NCBI GenBank assembly: GCA_910577405.1
Contig: CAJTMG010000004.1
Location: 1 to 62,463, forward strand
Direction of reading: 5' to 3'
Source: an uncultured Oscillibacter sp.
GTDB lineage: Bacteria; Bacillota; Clostridia; Oscillospirales; Oscillospiraceae
Length of the DNA stretch: 62,463 nt
How positions within the stretch are numbered: the first letter of the stretch is position 1; each line of letters starts with the position of its first letter. Positions 1 to 7,692 of this stretch are shown here, piece by piece. Made by a program: the position numbers and the translations under genes. The notes under the pieces are model-generated. The model was not told the origin of the DNA. It made no database searches and saw nothing but the letters and a program-made list of their open reading frames with translations.

Positions 1-130
1 TCTGTCAGTTTCCCGGGCAGCATTGCAGGATGTTAGTGAAGCCGCTTTCAGTCTGTCAGTTTCCCGGGCAGCATTGCAGGATGTTAGTGAAGCCGCTTTC
101 AGTCTGCCAACTTCCCAAACAGCAATGATG
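1..130. repeat. 51-bp tandem repeat at left edge
   Basis: Two identical 51-bp units lie at 1-51 and 52-102, followed by a decayed third copy from 103 to about 130 just before the ribosome binding site of the next gene. The unit begins TCTGTCAGTTTCCCGGGCAG. The first copy starts at base 1, so the array probably continues outside the window. The unit is a multiple of three and one minus-strand frame is open through all copies, so a coding repeat cannot be excluded. I see no start codon or other coding evidence. Confidence 0.9.
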
Positions 131-144
131 ATTAAGGAGGCCCT

Positions 145-627
145 ATGCGTATACGAACCGCGGCCCTGACCGACCTCGCCGCACTGACGGCCATCGAACG
201 CGCCTGCTTCCCCCCTGCCGAAGCCGCGACAGAAGCCGAATTCGCCGCCCGTCTGTCCGTCTACCCGAATCACTTCTGGCTGATGGAGGAAGACGGGACG
301 GTGACCAGCTTTGTTAACGGCCTTGTCAGCGATGAACCCATTCTCCGGGACGCCATGTATGCCAACGCCAGCCTGCACAGGGAGGACGGTTCGTGGCAGA
401 TGATTTTCGGCGTGAACACCCTTCCGCAGTACCGGCGGCAGGGACGCGCGGCAAAGCTCCTCCAGCACGCCGCCGGGGACGCTCGGAAGCATGGGCGGAA
501 AGGCTGCGTCCTCACCTGCAAGGCCCCTTTGGTACACTTTTATGAATCCTTGGGCTATCAGAATGAAGGCGTTTCCGCATCCACCCACGGCGGCGCGGTC
601 TGGTATCATATGCGGCTGGCCTTCTGA
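145..627 (+). CDS. GNAT family N-acetyltransferase
   Basis: The 160-residue protein has a GNAT fold signature. It probably transfers an acetyl group from acetyl-CoA to a small-molecule or protein amine in the cytoplasm. The acetyl-CoA loop (motif A) is visible as YRRQGRAAKLL at residues 96-106, preceded by a beta-strand GVNTLPQ, and FYESLGY near residue 130 is the usual C-terminal GNAT strand-helix element. The start ATG follows AAGGAGG at 134-140. It stands alone, between a tandem repeat and a terminator. The substrate cannot be read from sequence. The family is clear, the specific role is not. Confidence 0.9.
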   Translation: MRIRTAALTDLAALTAIERACFPPAEAATEAEFAARLSVYPNHFWLMEEDGTVTSFVNGLVSDEPILRDAMYANASLHREDGSWQMIFGVNTLPQYRRQGRAAKLLQHAAGDARKHGRKGCVLTCKAPLVHFYESLGYQNEGVSASTHGGAVWYHMRLAF

Positions 628-653
628 CCGGGCCGCCTGCTTTCCATACAAAA

Positions 654-752
654 ACAGCGTTGTTTTCGGTACAAAAGCAAAACAACACTGCATCTCGCGC
701 AAAAAAGCAAAAATGACACCATATCTAACACAAAAAGCAAAAAATAACACCA
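654..752. repeat. A-rich triple repeat with 30-bp period
   Basis: The core AAAAGCAAAA recurs with exact 30-bp spacing, its AAGCAA at 675-680, 705-710 and 735-740, each followed by a similar AACACT/GACACC/AACACC tail. The first copy also forms the right arm of a near-perfect hairpin (654-665 with 679-690). The segment is far more A-rich than its surroundings. It precedes a terminator and contains no convincing gene. Function is unknown. Confidence 0.7.
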
Positions 753-756
753 CAAA

Positions 757-788
757 GGCGTCCGGCGATCAAAAACCGGACGCTTTTA
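757..788 (+). terminator. Intrinsic terminator after the GNAT gene
   Basis: A perfect 8-bp stem GCGTCCGG (758-765) pairs with CCGGACGC (776-783) around a 10-nt loop and is followed by TTTTA. It ends transcription from the acetyltransferase gene and insulates the convergent bioY gene. Confidence 0.85.
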
Positions 789-867
789 TGGTTATAAGGG
801 AAAATATCGTCTTCGCTCAGGGGAAAGCGGAAGACCTCCAACGGCGGGGACCTGAAGCAGAGAGGGG

Positions 868-1437
868 TTATTTCAGGAATTTACTCAGCCGCCGGGACAG
901 GAGCAGCGCCAAAGCCATCTTGATAAGGTCGGGAATAATAAAGGGAATCACGCAGGAAGCCAACGCGCCGCCAAGACCAATCGGCCCCACATTCCGGGCG
1001 TAGACCACCAGGAACCAGGCGGTGCCGAAAGCGTAGTAAACGAACATCCCCAGCAGGCAGGCGGCGGTCTTGACAAGCAGGCTGTTTCCAAGCAGCTTTT
1101 CCATCAGCCAGAAGACCAGCGCGGTGCCCATAAAGCCGATCAAATAGCCGCCGGTAGAACCCAGCAGGACACTCAGCCCGCCCCGGAAGCCCGCAAATAC
1201 CGGCAAACCCACCGCGCCCAGCAGCAGATAGGCCGAAACCGCGTAGGTCCCCCGCCGTCCGCCCAGCACGCCAAGCGCGGCGAACATGGCAAAGGTCTGC
1301 ATGGAAAAGGGGACCATCGGTTTTGGCACGGGGATGGAAATCCAGGCACAAACGGCCATCAGAACGGCGAACAGGGCTGTGTAGGTCAAGTCCAGCGTCC
1401 TCAAACGGGACCCGGCGGCAGATGCGGGAGCAGACAT
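868..1437 (-). CDS. bioY: Biotin transporter BioY (ECF S component)
   Basis: The 189-residue polytopic membrane protein is recognised as BioY, the substrate-binding S component of an energy-coupling-factor transporter for biotin. Diagnostic stretches are VPKPMVPFSMQTFAMFAA near the N-terminus, GLPVFAGFRGGLSVLLGSTG in the middle and the central helices GGYLIGF and VYYAFGTAWF. No EcfA or EcfT genes are near, so it probably uses a shared group II ECF module or works alone. The ATG at 1437 follows GGAAG, and a consensus promoter lies directly upstream. The gene is monocistronic. The identification is firm. Confidence 0.95.
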   Translation of the reverse strand: MSAPASAAGSRLRTLDLTYTALFAVLMAVCAWISIPVPKPMVPFSMQTFAMFAALGVLGGRRGTYAVSAYLLLGAVGLPVFAGFRGGLSVLLGSTGGYLIGFMGTALVFWLMEKLLGNSLLVKTAACLLGMFVYYAFGTAWFLVVYARNVGPIGLGGALASCVIPFIIPDLIKMALALLLSRRLSKFLK

Positions 1438-1471
1438 AGCAGCACTTCCTTTTCTTTTGATTCTGTCTGCT

Positions 1472-1500
1472 ATGATACCTTATCCCGCCTCAATTGTCAA
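1472..1500 (-). promoter_or_regulatory. Sigma-A promoter of bioY
   Basis: On the minus strand TTGACA (complement of 1495-1500) and TATCAT (complement of 1472-1477) are separated by 17 bp, a near-consensus sigma-A promoter. I see no clear BirA-type dyad, although the sequence just upstream of the -35 box is only partly palindromic. Confidence 0.8.
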
Positions 1501-1512
1501 CCATTATTTTTC

Positions 1513-2100
1513 CTACGGTTTACAATCAGGCATACCGCAGGTTCTCTCACAGACCTCCCGGATTTTGCGCTGAATGTCCTTGAGGTCCTCGAAGGTATCA
1601 GGGCGTTTGGCGTCGTCCCGAAGGAGCGCGGCGGGATGGTAGATCGCGGTAAGCCAGACGTTCTTTCTCTGGACCCACTGCCCGTGCTCCTGTGTAATCC
1701 GGAAGTCCTCACGGATAATGGCTTTGGCGGCGATACGGCCCAGGCAGACGATAATTTTCGGGCGCAGGAAAGCGGTCTGACAGCGGAGCCAGCCGATACA
1801 AGCCTCCTGTTCCACATTCAGGGGATCGCGGTTATTGGGCGGGCGGCACTTGACAATATTGGCGATATAGACTTTGGTCCGGTCCAGGCCAATCATTTCC
1901 AGCATATCGTCCAGGAGCTGGCCTGCGGGACCGACGAAGGGGATTCCCTGTTCATCCTCTCTCTGGCCGGGTCCCTCGCCGATCAGGAGTATTTCCGCGT
2001 CATGAGCGCCGTCTCCGAAAACCACGTTCTTTCTCCGTTCGGACAAAGAGCAGTTCCGGCAGGTCATGCAGTCCTCCCGCAGCTTCTCCCAACGGTCCAT
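1513..2100 (-). CDS. Family 4 uracil-DNA glycosylase
   Basis: The protein removes uracil from DNA to start base-excision repair. With the start at 2100 it is 195 residues. Cys11/14/17 near the N-terminus and Cys85 and Cys101 are spaced as the four iron-sulfur ligands of family 4 (UDGa) enzymes. The glycosylase motifs are GEGPG at 41-45 and HPAAL at 155-159, with CRPPNNRDP around 85-93. An upstream in-frame ATG at 2184 exists, but AAAGGAGG sits 7 nt before the ATG at 2100, which decides the start. It diverges from the CmpB-like gene. Confidence 0.93.
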   Translation of the reverse strand: MDRWEKLREDCMTCRNCSLSERRKNVVFGDGAHDAEILLIGEGPGQREDEQGIPFVGPAGQLLDDMLEMIGLDRTKVYIANIVKCRPPNNRDPLNVEQEACIGWLRCQTAFLRPKIIVCLGRIAAKAIIREDFRITQEHGQWVQRKNVWLTAIYHPAALLRDDAKRPDTFEDLKDIQRKIREVCERTCGMPDCKP

Positions 2101-2204
2101 AAACATTCCTCCTTTTGAAAATACAGGTTGAAAACGCTGGCTGCCAGAAAACGACAGACATAAAGGCAGTTCTTCCGGAGACACTGAACCGGGAGATGAT
2201 AGCG

Positions 2205-2747
2205 ATGCAATTACTCTGGTACTTCTGGATTTACAGTTTTTTGGGCTGGATACTGGAACGGGCCTATGCGTTTCTGGTTCAGTCCGGGCGGCAGGAGCGG
2301 CGCTGTCTGCTTCTGCTTCCCCTGTGCCCGGTCTACGGTCTTGGGATGCTTGCGGTATTGGCGCTCCCGCCCATGGGATGGCTGTCTCTTGTGTTCTGGG
2401 GCGGGGTGATGGCCACGGCGGCAGAATATGGGGTGCATTGGGCCTGCGAAACGTTTCTGGGTGTGCGCTTCTGGGATTACAGCGGCGTGCCGGGGAATGT
2501 GGGCGGCCGGGTGTGCCTGCCGTTCACGCTGGCCTGGGGTCCCCTGACGGCGGCGGCGGTACGGTTCATTCAGCCGGGCCTGACTTCCCTGACGGTTCCG
2601 CCGGCGCTTTCCTGGCTGTTCCTTCTGCTGTTCACCGCGGACTGCGTCTGTTCCGTCCAATTCCTGCGGACTACCCGAAGTGTCAATGCCCTCCGGAGCT
2701 GGAACGGGGCGCTCTCTTCTAAACGATCTGAAAGAGGTAGAATTTAA
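2205..2747 (+). CDS. CmpB-type putative ABC transporter permease (PF06541-like)
   Basis: The 180-residue membrane protein opens with the hallmark of this Clostridia family, a WYFWIYSFLGWILERAY-like first helix. It continues with GRQERRCLLLLPLCPVYGLG, then a helix with AEYGVHW, then WDYSG, and further hydrophobic segments. Families of this kind are annotated as CmpB-type permeases, but no transport activity is established. I chose the ATG at 2205 because GGGAG precedes it by 9 nt. Its tail overlaps the convergent methyltransferase gene by 29 bp. Confidence 0.8.
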   Translation: MQLLWYFWIYSFLGWILERAYAFLVQSGRQERRCLLLLPLCPVYGLGMLAVLALPPMGWLSLVFWGGVMATAAEYGVHWACETFLGVRFWDYSGVPGNVGGRVCLPFTLAWGPLTAAAVRFIQPGLTSLTVPPALSWLFLLLFTADCVCSVQFLRTTRSVNALRSWNGALSSKRSERGRI

Positions 2748-3939
2748 GATAATTGGTTTCGTCCACGCCCCAGAGAATCGGATGATCACAGCTCTGCTGA
2801 CGGGCTTCAATCTGCCGCAGGCGGACATTGGCGTCTCTGGCGGCGGAGGCAAGCATGGCTCGGAAGGCGTCCTCGGCGGCAAAATGGGAGCAGGAACAGG
2901 TAGCCAGATAGCCGCCCCGGGGCAGGAGCTTCATGGCGCGGTAATTGATTTCCTTGTAACCGGCCATGGCGTTGGCGGCGGTTTTTCTGGATTTGGTAAA
3001 GGCGGGCGGGTCCAGAATGATGTAATCGTAACGGCGGGGTTCCTTCTCCAGGGCGGGCAGGAGGTCAAAGACGTTGGCGGCGCGGCATTCCACGATACCG
3101 GACAGCCCGTTTCTCTCCGCGTTGGCCCTTGCCATTTCCACGGCGGACTCCGACACATCCACGGCAGTCACATACCTGGCCCCGCCCATAGCCGCGTTGA
3201 GGGCAAAGGAACCGGTATGGGTAAAGCAGTCCAGCACCGTCCGGCCCTCCGCAAGTCTGGCTGCGGCACGGCGGTTGTACTTCTGGTCCAGGAAAAAGCC
3301 GGTTTTCTGTCCATTTTCCACATCAACCAAATACCGGACGCCGTTTTCGGTAATTTCGGTCACAGGGGACTCCGGCACAGGCTCTCCCGGCAGTGAACAC
3401 CAGCCCTTATATTGCGGCAGGCCCTCTTTTTCCCGGATTGCCACGTCATTCCGTTCATAGACGCCCCGGATTCTCTGCCCATCCTCCCGCAGAATCCGGA
3501 CCAGCGCCGGCAGGAGCAGTTCTTTGACGGTCTCCATGCCCACGGATAGGACCTGCACGCTGAGAAGATCGTGAAATTTGTCCACAGTCAAGCCCGGGAA
3601 AGCATCGGCCTCACCAAAGACAATCCGGCAGGCGTCCAGGTCGGCGGGTTCCATGACGGTTTTCCGGTACTCCCAGGCCCACCGGAGTTTCCGTTCCCAG
3701 AAAGCCGCGTCAAACCGGTCGTTGGCGTTCCGGGTTACCAGCCGCACACGGATTTTCGAATGCTCCGACCAGAAGCCGGTGCCCAGATACGCTCCCTTCC
3801 GGCTCCGTACATCCACCAGCGACCCGTTTTCCGGCGAATCCGACGCGGTAATTTCCTCCCCGTAAACCCAGGGATGGCCCCGGAGAATAGCGGCCTCGGC
3901 CTTGGGCGTGACTGCGGCGCTGGGATAGCTTCTTTCCAT
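2719..3939 (-). CDS. rlmI: Class I SAM-dependent rRNA methyltransferase (RlmI-like)
   Basis: The 406-residue protein has an N-terminal PUA-like domain (GHPWVY at 21-26) and a Rossmann methyltransferase domain. The SAM-binding motif is VLDCFTHTGSFAL and the catalytic-loop motif is ILDPPAFTKSR. This is the RlmI/YccW arrangement for 5-methylcytosine formation in 23S rRNA. The equivalent E. coli target is C1962, but the site here is inferred. The start at 3939 is preceded by AAGGAG, and an ORF extension to 3987 has no ribosome binding site. The 3' end overlaps the convergent upstream gene. Confidence 0.88.
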   Translation of the reverse strand: MERSYPSAAVTPKAEAAILRGHPWVYGEEITASDSPENGSLVDVRSRKGAYLGTGFWSEHSKIRVRLVTRNANDRFDAAFWERKLRWAWEYRKTVMEPADLDACRIVFGEADAFPGLTVDKFHDLLSVQVLSVGMETVKELLLPALVRILREDGQRIRGVYERNDVAIREKEGLPQYKGWCSLPGEPVPESPVTEITENGVRYLVDVENGQKTGFFLDQKYNRRAAARLAEGRTVLDCFTHTGSFALNAAMGGARYVTAVDVSESAVEMARANAERNGLSGIVECRAANVFDLLPALEKEPRRYDYIILDPPAFTKSRKTAANAMAGYKEINYRAMKLLPRGGYLATCSCSHFAAEDAFRAMLASAARDANVRLRQIEARQQSCDHPILWGVDETNYLKFYLFQIV

Positions 3940-4093
3940 AAACTGACTCCTTCCCAAATCGGACAAACAATCAGGAAACGCAAACAAAAATTACCAATGC
4001 TTAGCTCCTGATTCCTCATTCAGATAGTGTAGCACATATTCGGGGGAAACGCCATAGTATTTTATATGTATGCTGTAAGAAGGAGGAAGCGCC

Positions 4094-4834
4094 ATGCCAA
4101 TCATTTATCTCAGCCCGTCAACTCAGGAATGGAATTCTTACGTCACCGGCAGCGGTTCAGAGGAATACAACATGAATCTTCTGGCGGACGCACTGGTGCC
4201 GTATCTGCTGAGCAACGGAATCCAGTACAAGCGGAACCGTCCGGAGATGACCGCGGGCTCGTCCATCCGGGAGGCCAACCGGGGGACCTACGACCTCTAC
4301 CTCGCCCTGCACTCCAACGGCGCGCCGGAGGGCCGTTATGGAGAAGAGCGGGGGATCATCGCCTTTTATTACCCCGGCAGTTCCAAAGGCCAGCGGGCGG
4401 CGGAACTGATTGCCCAGGAACTCCGGAAAATCTACCCGCTGCCCAATAAGGTAACCACCCGTGCCACCACCTCTCTGGGGGAAGTCGCGCAGTCCAACGC
4501 CCCGGCGGTTCTGGTGGAAATCGGCTACCACGACAACTATGCCGACGCGCAATGGCTGGAAGGGCATTGGGACGACATCGCCCAGCAGATTGCCCGGGCC
4601 CTGACGGAGTTTTTCGGCCTGCCGTTTATCTATCTCATGACCCCGGCAAAGGGCACGGTGTCGGTCAACTGGGGCACGCTGAATCTGCGGAGCTACCCCT
4701 CCCCGTCCGGCCGGATCATTGCGAATCTGCCCAACGGCGCCGAGGTGACCATTTACGGCGAGTGGCAGGGCTGGTATGTGGTCCATCACGGCGATCATGT
4801 GGGCTACGCGGCGGCGGCATTCATCGACCGCTGA
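4094..4834 (+). CDS. N-acetylmuramoyl-L-alanine amidase-like protein with SH3 domain
   Basis: Residues 1-175 follow the Amidase_3 fold and 185-246 form a bacterial SH3-like domain (NLRSYPSPSGRIIANLPNG). The predicted role is cleavage of the amide bond between muramic acid and L-alanine in peptidoglycan. Visible metal/catalytic elements are the acidic pair at 23-24, the His in ALHSNG (about residue 73) and the Glu in VEIGYHDN. The usual N-terminal DPGHGG zinc-ligand motif is replaced by YLSPSTQEWN and has no His. There is no signal peptide, so it may act in a mother cell, be released by lysis, or be a phage-derived relic. Start follows AAGGAGGA. Confidence 0.82.
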   Translation: MPIIYLSPSTQEWNSYVTGSGSEEYNMNLLADALVPYLLSNGIQYKRNRPEMTAGSSIREANRGTYDLYLALHSNGAPEGRYGEERGIIAFYYPGSSKGQRAAELIAQELRKIYPLPNKVTTRATTSLGEVAQSNAPAVLVEIGYHDNYADAQWLEGHWDDIAQQIARALTEFFGLPFIYLMTPAKGTVSVNWGTLNLRSYPSPSGRIIANLPNGAEVTIYGEWQGWYVVHHGDHVGYAAAAFIDR

Positions 4835-4852
4835 AGAGATTTCCGCAAAAAA

Positions 4853-4888
4853 GCAGGCAGTCCCTGGAAAAGGGATTGCCTGCCTTTT
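4853..4888 (+). terminator. Intrinsic terminator after the amidase gene
   Basis: GCAGGCAGTCCC (4853-4864) pairs with GGGATTGCCTGC (4872-4883) around a short loop and is followed by TTTT. The stem is long and the A-rich 5' flank could make it work in both directions, between two convergent genes. Confidence 0.88.
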
Positions 4889-4921
4889 GTTGTGTTTGTG
4901 ATTGGTTTTTTCAAAGACCAT

Positions 4922-5602
4922 TCAGCAGCTGTGACAGCCATAGCCTGCGTGGGAGCTGTCGCAGAACCCGGAGGCGTGGTTGTAGCCGCAGTAAACCGTG
5001 CCGTTATGGGTATGCCGTCCCACAGCCGTGCAGCCCTTGACGGTGCAGAGGGCGGCGCAGGAACCGTCGCAGAAGCCGCCGCTATGATTGTAGCCGCAAT
5101 AGGCCGCGCCGTTATGGGTATGCCGTCCCACAGCCGTACAGCCCTTGACGGTGCAGAGGGCGGCGCAGGAACCGTCGCAGAAGCCGCAGCTATGATTGTA
5201 GCCGCAATAGGCCGCGCCGTTATGGGTATGCCGTCCCGCAACGGTGCAGCCCTTGACGGTGCAGAGGGCAGCGCAGGAACCGTCACAGAAGCCGCCGTCG
5301 TGGTCGTAGCCGCAGTAAGTCACGCCGTTATGGGTATGCCGTCCCGCAGCCGTACAGCCCTTGACGGTACACAGCGCCGCGCATCTGCCCCCGCAGACCT
5401 GCCCGGGATGGTAGGCGCAGTTATGGCTATGAGTACCAGAGACAGCGCAGCCCCTGACGCCGCAGCCCGGGACAGTGGAAACGGCAGTGCTTCCATGATG
5501 TCTGCCGCCGTGATGGCCTCCATGAGCGGAGACAGGCGCGGCCATCAGGACAGCCGTCAGGAAACAAAGGAACAGCACGAAAGCCGTACGGAATTTTTTC
5601 AT
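4922..5602 (-). CDS. Exported Cys/His-rich tandem-repeat protein
   Basis: The 226-residue protein starts with a clear signal peptide (MKKFRTAFVLFLCFLTAV, cleavage after PVSA) and then a His/Gly stretch. The mature part is four copies of a 36-residue unit plus a divergent leading unit. Each unit reads about AALCTVKGCT, then GRHTHNG, then YCGYNH, then GFCDGSC, giving six Cys and three His. This spacing suggests zinc or other metal binding, or dense disulfides outside the cell, but no function is known to me. The start at 5602 has GGAGG upstream, and a longer ORF from 5665 is unlikely. The DNA shows the matching 108-bp period. Confidence 0.85.
   Translation of the reverse strand: MKKFRTAFVLFLCFLTAVLMAAPVSAHGGHHGGRHHGSTAVSTVPGCGVRGCAVSGTHSHNCAYHPGQVCGGRCAALCTVKGCTAAGRHTHNGVTYCGYDHDGGFCDGSCAALCTVKGCTVAGRHTHNGAAYCGYNHSCGFCDGSCAALCTVKGCTAVGRHTHNGAAYCGYNHSGGFCDGSCAALCTVKGCTAVGRHTHNGTVYCGYNHASGFCDSSHAGYGCHSC
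5002..5345. repeat. 108-bp coding tandem repeats
   Basis: The sequence GCCGTTATGGGTATGCCGTC recurs at about 5002, 5110, 5218 and 5326, an exact 108-bp period matching the 36-residue protein repeats. Two middle copies are almost identical, which indicates recent duplication or gene conversion and makes copy-number variation likely. Confidence 0.9.
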
Positions 5603-5717
5603 AAGAGTATTCCTCCCGCCAAAGTAACCTTTTATAATTCTACCATAAAGGCTCAGGAACTGCAAGGGGGGTTCAGAAAATAAATCCAGTATTTTTATAG
5701 TAAAAAGATGTTTCTTC

Positions 5718-5746
5718 TTGACAGAGCGAGCGCAAACGATTAAACT
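5718..5746 (+). promoter_or_regulatory. Sigma-A promoter of the RNase Y gene
   Basis: TTGACA (5718-5723) and TAAACT (5741-5746) are separated by 17 bp. The transcript would have a leader of about 110 nt containing two short hairpins: GAGAAC with GTTCTC near 5765-5784, and CTGTC with GACAG near 5813-5824. Confidence 0.8.
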
Positions 5747-5861
5747 AAAAGAGGATTGCTGTCGGAGAACGTAGGGGTGTTCTCTGGTCGTTTTCTATGA
5801 TACGTCTGCTCTGTCTGGGACAGGGCTGAAAGACGAAAAACCGAAGGAGTGGAGTCAAGCC

Positions 5862-7409
5862 GTGATACAAACGATACTAGCCGTGCTGATTGGCGCGGTC
5901 GTCGGCGGCGTGATTTGCTTTCCGCTTGGTATTCGCTATCGGAAGAACGTCTCTGAAAGAGAGATTTCCAGTGCGGAAGAAGAGGGAACGCGCATTGTGA
6001 ACGAGGCCATCAAGAGCGCCGAATCCAAGAAGCGCGAGGCCCTGTTGGAAGCAAAGGAAGAGATCCTGAAGAACCGGAGCGAATACGAGAAGGAAGTAAA
6101 GGAACGCCGGGCAGACTTGCAGCGGCAGGAAAACCGTTTGCAGCAGAAGGAGGAAAATTTAGACCGGAAGATAGAGAGCGTAGAGAAGAAGGAAGAGGCG
6201 CTGAGCCAGAAGCACGCCGCCATTGACAAGGAAGCGGAGGAAATCCGTGCGGTGAAGCTCAGCCAGATCGAAATGCTGGAACGCATCTCCGGCTTTACCA
6301 CCGAGGAGGCCAAGCAGTATCTGATTGACCAGGTGGAAGCGGAGGTCATCCATGAGACTGCACTGAAAATCAAGGAAGTGGAGTCCCGGATGAAGGAAGA
6401 GTGCGAGGCCCGGGCCCGGGAGGTCGTCGCCCAGGCAATCCAGCGCTGCGCCGCAGACCAGGTGGCCGATATGACCGTCAGTGTGGTCCCCCTGCCCAAT
6501 GACGAGATGAAAGGCCGCATTATAGGACGGGAAGGCCGTAATATCCGCACAATCGAGACCTTGACGGGCGTGGATCTGATTATCGACGACACGCCGGAGG
6601 CGATTACGGTATCCTGTTTTGAGCCGGTGCGCCGGGAGATCGCACGGCTGGCCCTTGAGAAGCTGATTGCCGACGGGCGGATTCATCCCACCCATATCGA
6701 GGAGATGGTGGAGAAGGCCCGGCGGGAGGTAGACGCTACCATCAAGTCCGAGGGCGAACGGGTAACCTTCGAGTGCGGCATCCGGGGACTGCATCCGGAG
6801 CTGGTGAAGTTGCTGGGCCGCCTGCATTATCGGACGAGCTACGGGCAGAACGTTTTGCAGCATTCTGTGGAAGTGAGTCATATTGCGGGCATGATGGCAG
6901 CCGAGCTGGGCGTGGATGTGCAGGCGGCAAAACGGGCGGGCCTGCTGCATGACCTGGGCAAGGCCGTTGATCGGGAAGTCGAGGGCACTCATGTGGCACT
7001 GGGCGTGGATTTTGCCCGGAAGTTCAAGGAGCGGGAGGAGATCATCCACGCTATCGAAGCCCATCACAACGACGTGGAACCCCGGACCATCGTGGCGTGT
7101 CTGGTGCAGGCCGCCGACGCAATCTCCGCCGCAAGACCCGGAGCGCGCCGCGAAAACCTTGAGAACTACATCAAACGCCTGGAGCAGCTTGAGACTATCA
7201 CAGGCACTTATCCCGGCGTGGACAAGGCTTATGCGATACAGGCGGGCCGTGAAGTCCGGGTGATGGTGAAGCCGGAACAGGTCAGCGAGGATCAGATGGT
7301 CATTCTGGCCCGCGACCTTGCCAAGAAGATCGAGGAAGAGATGGAGTATCCCGGTCAGATCAAGGTCCATGTCCTCCGGGAAACCAAGGTCGTCGAATAC
7401 GCGAAATAA
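5862..7409 (+). CDS. rny: Ribonuclease Y
   Basis: RNase Y is the membrane-anchored endoribonuclease that starts mRNA decay in Firmicutes. The 515-residue length is standard. Order of parts: an N-terminal transmembrane helix (residues 1-20), a long charged coiled coil (about 30-150), a KH RNA-binding domain (GRIIGREGRN near 218) and an HD phosphohydrolase domain with the catalytic HD at 363-364 in LLHDLGKAVD. The start is GTG at 5862 with AAGGAGTGGAG upstream. It is transcribed alone from a good promoter and ends at a terminator. Confidence 0.97.
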   Translation: MIQTILAVLIGAVVGGVICFPLGIRYRKNVSEREISSAEEEGTRIVNEAIKSAESKKREALLEAKEEILKNRSEYEKEVKERRADLQRQENRLQQKEENLDRKIESVEKKEEALSQKHAAIDKEAEEIRAVKLSQIEMLERISGFTTEEAKQYLIDQVEAEVIHETALKIKEVESRMKEECEARAREVVAQAIQRCAADQVADMTVSVVPLPNDEMKGRIIGREGRNIRTIETLTGVDLIIDDTPEAITVSCFEPVRREIARLALEKLIADGRIHPTHIEEMVEKARREVDATIKSEGERVTFECGIRGLHPELVKLLGRLHYRTSYGQNVLQHSVEVSHIAGMMAAELGVDVQAAKRAGLLHDLGKAVDREVEGTHVALGVDFARKFKEREEIIHAIEAHHNDVEPRTIVACLVQAADAISAARPGARRENLENYIKRLEQLETITGTYPGVDKAYAIQAGREVRVMVKPEQVSEDQMVILARDLAKKIEEEMEYPGQIKVHVLRETKVVEYAK

Positions 7410-7437
7410 ATTCTGAATATAGTTGAACCAGCGCAAC

Positions 7438-7476
7438 AAAAAGGCCGGCGTCGAGAGAATCGGCGTCAGCCTTTTT
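7438..7476 (+). terminator. Terminator after rny
   Basis: AAAAAGGC (7438-7445) pairs with GCCTTTTT (7469-7476) around a GC-rich interior that can extend the stem. The flanking A and T runs allow action in both directions. Confidence 0.75.
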
Positions 7477-7508
7477 CCTTTGGGCAGGGCGTTCTGATAA
7501 TTTTAACT

Positions 7509-7655
7509 ATGGCCCAGGAAACCGAGAAAGCAATTCAGATATTGATTCAAGCACAGCGGGCCTGCAAAGAAATGTATCTGCAAGACGAGGGACCGGTTTT
7601 AGCGGCATTTCCCCCAAAAGATACGCCGGACCTTACAGAAACGCACGACGAGTAA
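7509..7655 (+). CDS. Small hypothetical protein, 48 residues
   Basis: An ORF from ATG at 7509 encodes MAQETEKAIQILIQAQRACK followed by a further 28 residues ending in TETHDE. The N-terminal half is helical and amphipathic, the C-terminal half acidic. There is no strong ribosome binding site. The composition is protein-like and the ORF fills the gap between the rny terminator and the next gene, 37 bp from it, so co-transcription is possible. I do not recognise a family. Confidence 0.45.
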   Translation: MAQETEKAIQILIQAQRACKEMYLQDEGPVLAAFPPKDTPDLTETHDE

Positions 7656-7692
7656 GGCAGGCTTTCTGACAACATTGATGGAGGTCGATTTT

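Noticed and set aside
1..130. CRISPR array at the left edge
   Set aside because: The repeats are directly adjacent without unique spacers, so it is a simple tandem repeat.
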